A stretch of DNA of 64,000 bases from NCBI RefSeq assembly GCF_040958095.1, contig NC_091151.1:3751514-3815513 (forward strand), in the 5' to 3' direction. Source of the DNA: Procambarus clarkii (taxonomy: Eukaryota > Arthropoda > Malacostraca > Decapoda > Cambaridae). Position numbers and translations under genes: made by a program. Below the pieces are notes generated by a model that was not told where the DNA came from, did not search any database, and saw nothing but the letters and a program-made list of their open reading frames with translations. Shown in pieces: positions 52,775 to 62,820 of this stretch (within the stretch, counting starts at the first letter, position 1; each line of letters begins with the position of its first letter).

Positions 52775-54285
52775 ACGTATGACATTCTTAATTATTTTGC
52801 AGTTAGGAAACCTAGTCCCTTACTTGAGAGTTTTAGGGAGGGAAAGTTTCCAAGAAAATGGAAGGAGGCTGTCATCATTCTTATGCTCAAGTCAAACGGA
52901 GGCTACAGGCCTGTATCCCTAACATCCTGCTTTTGTATTATGATGGATAGGATTTTCTTACATTGGCTAATCGACTTTGTAGGAGATAACATGTCCAATA
53001 ACCTCTTTGGCTTTATCAAGGGCAAAAGTACTGCGGATTGTCTCATAGTGTTTGTCAACTTTGGATGACAATTGTAGAGATTTGTTGATCTACAAGAAGC
53101 AGTTGATCAGGGGAGATCTGGAATATCAGGGAGATCGCTATATTGATTACGAGATTAGCTTCAAGTGAGAAAAGATCAGATGAATTGCCAGGGATACATG
53201 TCTGAGGAAAGGCGGTTTCAGTTAGGTACCCACAAGGAGGAGTTTTAAGTCCCACCTTATTCAATGTATTAATGAACAGATTAGCATCAGAGATGTATCC
53301 TCCAGGGGTCACGACGATCATATATGCTGATGACATTCTTATACAAGGCACTTCTGGGAACAAAATTCAAACTGCTCTTTACATACTTGGTACAACCTGT
53401 CACAAGTTAGGCCTAGTTATAAATGCAGACAAAACCGAATATGAGTATTGGAAACGAAGAAATATAACACTTACTCTAAGTGGTATGGATCTGAGCCGTG
53501 TTCAGAAGTACAAGTATCTGGGCATGTATGTTGGGTACACATGCCAGAGTGAAAGTGCTGAAAAAGATTCGGCACAAAGGTGCTGAATCATATCAGCACC
53601 TTTGTGTAGAGCCCAACAGCATCCTCTAAAGGCGCTAGCATTTTCTGGTAAAGGTGTTGGACTACCTATCTTGCGGATGATATACATATGCACTGCTCGG
53701 TCCCTGATAGATTATGCAACGCTGGTTTTGTCTTACACTGGGCAAGGCAGAATTAAAAAACTAGAGTTGATACAGATCGAGGCTATGATGATCATTCTTG
53801 GATGTCAAAGAAATGCAATGGTTGAAATGATGAGAATGGAATTAAACTTACAGTGTGTGTGTGATAAGGTCCGTGACATTAACACTGGAGTATCTATTCG
53901 TTTCATGAGGAGAGGAGGAGGGGATATGCTGTTTCACAGCGTTCAGAATTGCTTGAGTGACGTACACACTTCCAAGAAACGGAGAGAGACATGCTACACG
54001 AAGGTATTTACTAAGGACCTCAGGGAATACGATGTACTTGACTGCTGCAAACTCTCTCGACAGTGTAATAGGTCTGCTTCATGGAAAGTACAAAAAATAG
54101 AAGTCGAAATTGTTCCTCTCAAGGTCAAAAAGATTCATCCTGAAACGGGACAATTACGGTGTTTGTATGGAAGTATGATATCTCGGTTACCAAGAGGCAA
54201 AAGTTTACATATATATTGTGACGGGTCGGTGGAGGAGGATGACAGGGCAGGGTGTGGTGTCCTAAAAAAGGGAATATACTGAATT
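52775..54285 (+). pseudogene. E2 non-LTR element: reverse transcriptase and start of RNase H
   Basis: Motifs in order: TYDILNYFAV; FPRKWKEAVIILMLK; GGYRPVSLTSCFCIMMDRI; NNLFGFIKGKSTADCL; a frameshifted GTPQGGVLSPTLFNVLMN region (53225-53270); IIYADDILIQ (catalytic ADD, 53325); LGLVINADKTEYEYW; YKYLGMYVGYTC; later LIDYATLVLSYTGQGRIKKL; and RNase H onset LHIYCDGSVEEDDRAGCGV (54220). At least four frameshifts. Together with 47565-47850 (upstream) and 55535-56117 (downstream) it forms one element. It looks like an I/R1-type lineage because of RNase H plus a terminal Cys/His motif; clade uncertain. Confidence 0.8.
53573..53606. repeat. Perfect 14-bp inverted repeat inside E2
   Basis: CACAAAGGTGCTGA and its exact complement are separated by 6 bp, at the point where the E2 frame shifts. 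Confidence 0.8.
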
Positions 54286-54533
54286 AGGAGCTGTGGACAG
54301 GAAAATTGAATTTCGACTTAGTAATTATATATCCACACACGCTGACTTGCTGACTATTCAGGCTTGTTCGGAGGAAGTACGTCAAGACGACAAAGATGTT
54401 TTTGTATTTGTCGATAGCCGAGGAGCACTTGATTCCTTAAACAGTCGAAATCCAATATTCAAGTCCATAGTTGAGGATTGTAAGAAAAGTATAAATGAGA
54501 TACAGCTGAAAGGTCACAAAGTGAAATTCATGT
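54286..54533 (+). pseudogene. E2 RNase H, middle part
   Basis: FVFVDSRGALDSLNSRNP and SINEIQLKGHKVKFMYS, the RNase H region before the final catalytic His block. It is interrupted by a CR1-like insertion at about 54534 and resumes at about 55535. Confidence 0.75.
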
Positions 54534-55520
54534 ACTCAGCTAGTTGTGCTTGCGGGGGTTGAGCTTTGACTCTTTGGTCCCGCCTCTCAACCGTCAATCA
54601 ACTGGTGTACAGATTCCTAAATATACTGGGCTCTATCATATATACATTTGAAACTGTATGTAGTCTGCCTCCACCACATCACTGCCTAATGCATTCCATT
54701 TGTTAACTACTCTGACACTGAAGATGTTCTTTCTAACTACGTTTCCACCTGTGTCCCCTTGTTCGCGTACCACACGTCTTAAACAGTTTATCTTTATCTA
54801 CCCTATCAATTCCTTTGAGAATTTTGTAGGTTGTGATCATGTTTCCCCGAGCTCGCCTGTCTTCCAGCGACATGAGCTGCATTTCACACAGCCTTTCCTC
54901 GTAACACATACCTCTTAGTTCTGGGACTAGCCTAGTAGCAAACCTCTGAACCTTTTCCAGCTACGTCTTGTTGCTTGACAAGGTACGGGCTCCATGCTGC
55001 GGTCGTGTAATCCAGGATTGGTCTTACATATGAGATATACAAAATTCTTAAGGATTCCTTACACAGATTCCTGAAGGCAGCCCTGATGTTACCCAGCCTT
55101 ACATACACCGCTAATGTTATTCATTTCATGTGGGCCTCAGGAGACAGGTTTGGTGTGATATCAACCCCTAGATCTTTCTCTCTCTGTCCGTTTCATGAAG
55201 GATATCATCTCCCATCTGGTTTCCTGTGTATGGCCTCCTATTTCCTCCCTCTAGTTTCTAAACCTTATATTTGCTTGGGTTGAACTTTAGTCGCGATTTG
55301 TTGGACTATTCATTCAGTTTGTCTAGATCATCTTGGAGCCTCACACTATTTTCCTCTAAATTAATCCTCTTCATAATTTTTGCGTCACCAGCAAACAATG
55401 AGAGGAACGAGTCTATTTCCTCTGGGAGATCATTTACGTATATCAGGAACAGAATAGGTTCAAGGACTGATTCCTGCAGGACTCCACTGGTGACGCCTCG
55501 CCAATCTCTCAATTACTCGC
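54534..55520 (-). pseudogene. CR1-like element inserted in E2
   Basis: On the minus strand the 3' terminus is at 54534 (ending AGCTGAGTA). Blocks equivalent to 33607-34590 follow in reverse: NKWNAL near 54700, the GDMITTYKILKGIDRVDK-type block near 54830, VRPILDYTTAAWSPYL-like near 55000, a kinked LGVDITPN-like block near 55160, LQDDLDKLNE at 55310, and [27 protein letters not shown] at 55385-55470. A GVTSGVLQESVLEP stretch shows VPQGSVLGP with substitutions. 5'-truncated just beyond it. Confidence 0.8.
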
Positions 55521-55534
55521 TAATATGGTATGTA

Positions 55535-56117
55535 GATCCCATCTCAAGCTGGAATAGTGCTCAACGAGGTGGCGGATGACTTGGCCAAACGCGCCACATC
55601 ATAACCACAAGTTAACATTGAATGTGTTCTAACAATGAGTCAAATAAGAACCAAAATGACAAATATTCAGGCACAAACAGAAATAGCAAGGAGAGGTATT
55701 ATGTATGAGGGAAGCCAAACCATGCAACACGACGTGTGTGTGAGTCAAAACACTCATTTCATTCATGGTAAAATGAGAAATGCTTGGAGTGACTGTACAC
55801 ATGCAGCTCAGGCTTGGGAACAAATATTACTGGGAATATGGAATAATTGTTAATGATCATGACACCAAGTGTAAACTTTGTGGTATGTTAAGTTCTCACA
55901 CCCTCACCCATTATGTTCTTGAGTGTCCGGTGAATAATGAATATAGAAATACTGAGATAAGGACTGTGCCTGAATATTCTGGAGAGATAAAAGAATTTTG
56001 CACCAAGATTGAAACTTTGTTCAATTGTCTGAATGTCTATTGCAAATTATCTGTGTACCTAATCATAAACGTATTTGGTTGTACGTCTGGTAACATAATG
56101 CATGTGTAAAGGAAGAA
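55535..56117 (+). pseudogene. E2 RNase H end and C-terminal Cys/His domain
   Basis: Resumes with SQAGIVLNEVADDLAKRAT (RNase H C-terminus), then WSDCTHAAQAWEQIL and, after a +1 shift near 55790-55850, CKLCGMLSSHTLTHYVLECP (CX2C...H...C). It ends at a TAA near 56107. The Cys/His tail after RNase H is typical of I-like ORF2 proteins. Confidence 0.78.
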
Positions 56118-56189
56118 ATGTATATGTGTATCATTAAGAATGTTCAGTATGTGCTTATTGATTGTGATGAGTGTCTGTCATCATCCCGT

Positions 56190-58516
56190 CTCCCATCAAC
56201 CTTGCCTCCCAACAGCCCTGCCTCCCACCAGCCCTGCCTCCCACCATCCCTGCCTCCCACCATCCCTGCCTCCCACCATCCCTGCCTCCCACCATCCCTG
56301 CCTCCCACCATCCCTGCCTCCCACCATCCCTGCCTCCCACCATCCCTGCCTCCCACCATCCCTGCCTCCCACCATCCCTGCCTCCCACCATCCCTGCCTC
56401 CCACCAGCCCTGCCTCCCACCAGCCCTGCCTCCCACCATCCCTGCCTCCCACCATCCCTGCCTCCCACCATCCCTGCCTCCCACCATCCCTGCCTCCCAC
56501 TAACGCTGCCACCCACCAACTCTGCCACCCACCAACCCTGCCACCCAACAACTCTGCCACCCACCAACCCTGCCTCCCACCAACCCTGCCTCCCACCAAC
56601 CCTGCCTCCCAACAGCCCTGCCTCCCACGAGCCCTGCCTCCCACCAGCCCTGCCTCCCACCAGCGCTGCCTCCCACCAGCGCTGCCTCCCACCAGCCCTG
56701 CCTCCCACCAGCCCTGCCTCCCACCAGCCCTGCCTCCGACTAACGCTGCCACCCACCAACTCTGCCACCCACCAACCCGGCCTCCCACCAGCCCTGCCTC
56801 CCACCAGCCCTGCCTCCCACCAGCCCTGCCTCCCACCAGCCCTGCCTCCCACCAGCCCTGCCTCCCACCAGCCCTGCCTCCCACCAGCCCTGCCTCCCAC
56901 CAGCCCTGCCTCCCACCAGCCCTGCCTCCCACCAGCCCTGCCTCCCACCAGCCCTGCCTCCCACCAACTCTGCCACCCACCAACCCTGCCTCCCACCAGC
57001 CCTGCCTCCCACCAGCCCTGCCTCCCACCAGCCCTGCCTCCCACCAGCCCTGCCTCCCACCAGCCCTGCCTCCCACCAGCCCTGCCTCCCACCAGCCCTG
57101 CCTCCCACCAGCCCTGCCTCCCACCATCCCTGCCTCCCACCAGCCCTGCCTCCCACCAGCCCTGCCTCCGACTAACGCTGCCACCCACCAACTCTGCCAC
57201 CCACCAACCCTGCCTCCCAACAACTCTGCCACCCACCAACCCTGCCTCCCACCAACCCTGCCTCCCACCAACCCTGCCTCCCACCAACCCTGCCTCCCAC
57301 CAGCCCTGCCTCCCACCAGCCCTGCCTCCCACCAGCCCTGCCTCCCACCAGCCCTGCCTCCCACCAGCCCTGCCTCCCACCAGCCCTGCCTCCCACCAAC
57401 CCTGCCTCCCACCAACCCTGCCTCCCACCAGCCCTGCCTCCCACCAACCCTGCCTCCCACCAGCCCTGCCTCCCACCAGCCCTGCCTCCCAATAACACTG
57501 CCTCCCACCAACCCTGCCTCCCACTAACCCTGCCTCCCACCAGCCCTGCCTCCCACCAGCCCTGCCTCCCACCAGCCCTGCCTCCCACCAGCCCTGCCTC
57601 CCACCAACCCTGCCTCCCACCATCCCTGCCTCCCACCAACCTTGCCTCCCACCAACCCTGCCTCCCACCAACCCTGCCTCCCACCAACCCTGCTTCCCAC
57701 CAACCCTGCTTCCCACCAACCCTGCTTCCAACCAACCCTGCCTCCCACCAACCCTGCTTCCCACCAACCCTGCATCCCACCAAACCTGCCTCCCACCAAC
57801 CCTGCCTCCCACCAACCCTGCCTCCCACCAACCCTGCCTCCCACCAACCCTGCCTCCCACCAACCCTGCCTCCCACCAGCCCTGCCTCCCACCAACCCTG
57901 CCTCCCACCAAGCCTGCCTCCCACCAAGCCTGCCTCCCACCAAGCCTGCCTCCCACCAAGCCTGCCTCCCACCAAGCCTGCCTCCCACCAAGCCTGCCTC
58001 CCACCAAGCCTGCCTCCCACCAAGCCTGCCTCCCACCAAGCCTGCCTCCCACCAAGCCTGCCTCCCACCAAGCCTGCCTCCCACCAAGCCTGCCTCCCAC
58101 CAAAAAAAGCCTGCCTCCCACCAACTCTGCCTCCCACCAACCTTCCTCCCACCAGCCCTGCCTCCCACCAACCTTCCTCCCACCAGCCCTGCCTCCCACC
58201 AACCCTGCCTCCCACCAACCCTGCCTCCCACCAACCCTGCCTCCCACCAACCCTGCCTCCCACCAACCCTGCCTCCCACCAACCCTGCCTCCCACCAACC
58301 CTGCCTCCCACCAACCCTGCCTCCCACCAACCCTGCCTCCCACCAACCCTGCCTCCCACCAACCCTGCCTCCCACCAACCCTGCCTCCCACCAACCCTGC
58401 CTCCCACCAACCATGCCTCCCACCAACCCTGCCTCCCACCAACCCTGCCTCCCACCAACCCTGCCTCCCACCAACCCTGCCTCCCACCAACCCTGCCTCC
58501 CACCAACCCTGCCTCC
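56190..58516. repeat. 16-bp minisatellite (TGCCTCCCACCAACCC), array 2, 2.3 kb
   Basis: About 145 units in domains of different variants: CATCCC units (56240-56500), CAGCCC units (56640-57600), CAAGCC units (57905-58105) and CAACCC units (58200-58516). All six frames stay open for long stretches; frames of up to 774 residues rich in WWEAGLVGGR or LPPTSPASHQP are artefacts. It abuts the 3' region of E2 (56118-56189), as array 1 abuts the E2 5' segment. Confidence 0.97.
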
Positions 58517-59136
58517 GCATTTAGCACGTTGGCTCATTGGGTATTTTTTATTTGTTATATGCTACATTAAGGTGTGAGAGGTATGTTTTGAGCGAATGTG
58601 AGATGTGCATATATATTTATGCACACGCATATATATTTATGGGTTAATTCAGTAATATTGATTACTACTGAAATCGCATTGAAGTCACCACGCCTGGCAG
58701 GGAACTGTTTTCATACAAATGGTTGATAGTGGGTTTTCATTTTTATTTGCCCTATGCTACATAAGCAATCTCTGAAGAAAGATTGACAAAGCTTAAAAAA
58801 ACATTCACTAGAAAGGCGAAAAAGACATAGGGGTGACATGATAGAGGTGTGCCTGAATGGATTCATGAACTATAAGGCAATCACTAGCAGAGGTAACTAA
58901 AAACTGGTACGCCAAGTCAGGACCTTTTAATTCCCTTGAACGTACCTGTGCAGGAACGCTGAGCAGCTAGCTGGTGACGTCATTGACCATTAGGGATGTC
59001 TGTGCAAGGGTCATTAGGGTAACTAAAAATGGGTGCGCCAAGTCAGGACCGTCAAGTCTCATTCGGGTAACTAAAAACAGGTACACCAAGTCAGGACCGT
59101 CGAAAAAAGCAAAACGGTCCTGACTTGGCGTACTCT
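58517..59136. other. Mixed repeat debris, including CR1 scrap and a hairpin
   Basis: 58765-58870 on the plus strand reads a short CR1-type C-terminal piece (LERRKRHRGDMIEV). The block AACTAAAAACAGGTACACC / AAGTCAGGACCGTC recurs at 58895, 59018 and 59063, and its reverse complement at 59115-59136 closes a hairpin (59078-59136). Confidence 0.5.
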
Positions 59137-60060
59137 CCACTACTCATTGTCCCCCGTCCTCCCAACTCCACCATCCTCTCTTCCTTCCCACCATGCCCCA
59201 CTCCCCTGTCCCTTCGTCCTACCCACCATTCTCTATTCCCCCATCCCCCTCCTTCCCACCATCCCAAACTCCCCACGTCCCCTCGTCCTTCCCCACCATT
59301 ACCCCCTTCTCTTGTCCCCTCGTCCTCCCCACTATCTCTCACTTCCGTCCCCTCGTCCTCCCCACCATTCCCCACTCCCTCGTCCGATGCCTTCCGAAAT
59401 GGTCTGATGTTCCCATCAGAAAATTGGGAACATCAAGTGATCTGATGTTCCAATCACTGAAATACAAGAAAAACAGTTAAAAATTAAATGAAATAATAAA
59501 AAAAAAAATATTCTCACGAAATGAACGGTATGGTACACAACATAGCTCAATTCCAACGCAATTCAAACAAAATAATTCAATCAAAATGCAAATAAATCAA
59601 AATCTATGAAAATTGCATTTATCAATGCAGTCAGAAACATTGAAATGGAATTGTTACATATTTAGTATAATATGTGTGTGTGTTGCTCTTACATGCAACA
59701 GATGGCGCTGTTAAAAAAACAAAAAACATGTTTTTTTTTCCCGTCACAGGTGAGGCATGTATATAGTAGATATATAAAAAGACGCGCCTATTCGAATGCA
59801 ACGTTGTGTCAAAATTTCAAAGCAATCGGTAAAGAAGTTTCGAAGATTTCCCTCGCTTGAAAAACATATGAAAAACACAGTTTTTCAGAGAAAGCATGTT
59901 TTTTTTACCGTCACAGACGTGACATCTATATAGTATGTATATAAAAACCTGGCCGGATGCGAATGGAACGTTGTGTGAAAATTTCAAAGCAATCGGTGAA
60001 AAACTTTCGGAGATTAGCGATTTTGAACAAACGAACATTTTCATTTTTTTATATATTTTT
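59137..60060 (-). mobile_element. Helitron-like non-autonomous element, third copy (partial)
   Basis: Order on the minus strand equals 31275-32423: AAATGTTCGTTTGTTC near 60040, two TTTCAAAGCAATCGGT repeats (59815, 59978), CAACAGATGGCGC, GAACATCAGATCACTTGATG near 59445 and the C-rich minisatellite (59151-59395). The 3' end with CTAA is missing. Confidence 0.65.
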
Positions 60061-60069
60061 ATAATATGT

Positions 60070-60262
60070 ATATATATATATATATATATATGTCGTACCT
60101 AGTAGCCAGAACGCACTTCTCTGCCTACTATGCAAGGCCCGATTTGCCTAATAAGCCAAGTTTTCCTGAATTAATATATTTTCTCTAATTTTTTTCTTAT
60201 GAAATGATAAAGCTACCCATTTCATTATGTATGAGGTCAATTTTTTTTATTGGAGTTAATAT
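60070..60262. mobile_element. One-ended copy of the 2890-3295 foldback MITE
   Basis: Starts TGTCGTACCTAGTAGCC after a TA run and follows the left arm and adjacent interior of the MITE to TTTTTTTATTGGAGTTAA, then passes into TA repeats. The right arm is absent. Confidence 0.8.
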
Positions 60263-60277
60263 ATATTAATAATATAT

Positions 60278-60280
60278 ATA

Positions 60281-60370
<90 letters not shown>
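60278..60370. repeat. (TA)n microsatellite
   Basis: About 90 bp of pure TA repeat. Confidence 0.97.
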
Positions 60371-60454
60371 CGAGGAGACTACTAACGAGGAAAAAGTTAT
60401 TATACAAAAGTTTTAACATGTGGAATATAAATATAACTTCCAAATGTAACACAA

Positions 60455-60545
60455 CTGGCCGTTCCTCGGTGGCTTGATTGTCTTAGTTGTCAGTCAGGCT
60501 CTGAGGCGGCCGGGTCAAACCCCGCCCCAGACAGTCCCAGTGTTG
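60455..60545 (+). mobile_element. tRNA-like SINE head
   Basis: GGCCGTTCCTCGGTGGCTTG followed by GGCCGGGTCAAACCCCGCC (box-B-like, A for T at one position). It is followed by a 37-bp tandem array. Identification is tentative. Confidence 0.4.
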
Positions 60546-60559
60546 TCTGTGTGGGATGA

Positions 60560-60800
60560 CCTTGTTGCTGACCTTGGCTTAACTGTCTGGGTGGGATGTG
60601 ACTGCTGACCTTGGCTTAACTGTCTGGGTGGGATGTGACTGCTGACCTTGGCTTAACTGTCTGGGTGGGATGTGACTGCTGACCTTGACTTAACTGTTTG
60701 GGTGGATGTGACTGCTGACCCTGGCTTAACTGTCTGGGTGGGATGTGACTGCTGACCTTGACTTAACTGTCTGGGTGGGATGTGACTGCTGTCTGGGTGG
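60560..60800. repeat. 37-bp tandem repeat
   Basis: About six units of GGCTTAACTGTCTGGGTGGG plus ATGTGACTGCTGACCTT. Confidence 0.9.
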
Positions 60801-60834
60801 GATGAGCTTGACCTTGGGATGACCTTGTAACTAA

Positions 60835-62690
60835 CTCCTGGATACCTATTTACTATTAGGTGAATAGATGTATTCGGTGATAGGAAACGCTACCTACAAT
60901 TACAGCCCTTCTTCTATTTCTATTTCTACAAACCTAGCCTATTTCCTAGCCTAAACTAACCTAACCTAAGGTAATCTAACTAACTCCTGGATACCTATTT
61001 ACTGTTAGGTGAACAGAGAAGACACGATACCAACAATTACTGCCCTATTTCTATTTCAACAAAAATAGCCTATTTCTTAGCCTAAACTAATCTAACCTAA
61101 TTAAACCTAACCTAACCTAATCTAACCTTACCTATATATATACTTCACTACTCACTAACATCATCACTACCACACTACTCACTAACGTCATCACTACCTC
61201 CCTACTCACTATCATCATCACTACCTCACCATCATCATCACTACCTCTCTACTCACCATCATTACCTCACTACTCACCATCATTACCTCACTACTCACCA
61301 TCATCATCACTACCTCACCATCATCATCACTACCTCTCTACTCACCATCATCATCATTACCTCACTACTCACCATCACTACCACACTACTCACCATCATC
61401 ACTACCTCACTACTCACCGTCATCATCACTACTTCTCTACTCACCACCATCATCATTTCCTCACTACTCACTAACATCATCATCCTCACTACTCACCATC
61501 ATCATCATCATCACCACTCACCATCATCACTACCCACCATCATCACTACCACACTACTCATAAACATCATCACTACCTCACTACTCACAATCATCATCAC
61601 TACCTCACCATCATCATCACTACCTCACCATCATCATCACTACCTCACCATCATCATCACTACCTCACCATCATCATCACTACCTCACCATCATCATCAC
61701 TACCTCACCATCATCATCACTACCTCACCATCATCATCACTACCTCACCATCATCATTACCTCACTACTCACTATCATCACTTCTATCACTTCTCACCAT
61801 CATCATCACTCACTCACTACTCACTATCATCACTACCACACTACTCACCATCATCATCACTACCTCACTACTCACCATCATCACTACCACACTACTCACC
61901 ATCATCATCACTACCACACTACTCACCATCATCATCACTACCACACTATTCACTATCATCATCACTACCACACTATTCACTATCATCATCACTACCTCAC
62001 TACTCACCATCATCATCACTACCACACTACTCACTATCATCATCACTACCACACTACTCACTATCATCATCACTACTCACTATCACTACCACACTACTCA
62101 CCGAGTAGTGTGGCAGTGATGATGTTTATGAGTAGTGATGATGGTGGGTAGTGATGATGGTGAGTAGTGTGGTAGTGATGGTGAGTAGTGAGGCAATGAT
62201 GATGGTGAGTAGTGAGGTAATGATGATGATGGTGAGTAGTGAGGTAATGATGGTGAGTAGAGAGGTAGTGATGATGATGGTGAGGTAGTGATGATGATGG
62301 TGAGTAGTGAGGTAATGATGATGATGGTGAGTAGTGTGGTAGTGATGATGTTAGTGAGTAGTGAATTATATATATAGGTAAGGTTAGATTAGGTTAGGTT
62401 AGGTTTAATTAGGTTAGGTTAGTTTAGGCTAAGAAATAGGCTATTTTTGTTGAAATAGAAATAGGGCAGTAATTGTTGGTATCGTGTCTTCTCTGTTCAC
62501 GTAGCAGTAAATAGGTATCCAGGAGTTAGTTAGATTAGGTTAGGTTAGGTTAGTTTAGGCTAGGAAATAGGCTAGGTTTGTAGAAATAGAAATAGAAGAA
62601 GGGCTGTAATTGTAGGTAGCGTTTCCTATCACCGAATACATCTATTCACCTAACAGTAAATAGGTATCCAGGAGTTAGTTACGTTAGGTT
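60835..62690. repeat. Very large imperfect palindrome centred near 62100
   Basis: From the centre CACTACTCACCGAGTAGTG the two sides mirror each other. First come ATC/ACC-rich microsatellite and a TATATATA block, then a unique-looking ~330-bp region (CTCCTGGATACCTATTTACT, CTATTTCTATTTC, GGAAACGCTACCTACAATTA), whose complements appear in reverse order at 62350-62690. The left microsatellite (61140-62090) is longer than the right one (62110-62355). No gene is present; short Val/Met/Ser frames in the microsatellite are artefacts. Confidence 0.88.
61145..62355. repeat. (CATCATCACTACC)-type microsatellite and its mirror
   Basis: Irregular units of CATCATCACTACCTCACTACTC on the left and the complement on the right of the palindrome centre. 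Confidence 0.95.
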
Positions 62691-62820
62691 AGGTTAGGTT
62701 AGCTTAGATTAGGTTATGTTTGTTTTGACTTGGAAATAGGCTAGGTTTGCAGGTTAAGTTAGGTTAGTTTAGGCTAGGTTTGTAGAAATAGAAATAGAAA
62801 AGGGGCTGTAATTGTTGGTA
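62690..62820. repeat. TTAGG-rich spacer
   Basis: TTAGGTTAGGTTAG runs mixed with TAGAAATAGAAATAG copies of the palindrome arm. Confidence 0.7.

Noticed and set aside
56140-58537. Reading frames of 300-774 residues on both strands (WWEAGLVGGR and LPPTSPASHQP repeats)
   Set aside because: They are the six-frame output of a stop-free 16-bp minisatellite. Overlapping frames on both strands with the same period show there is no coding constraint.
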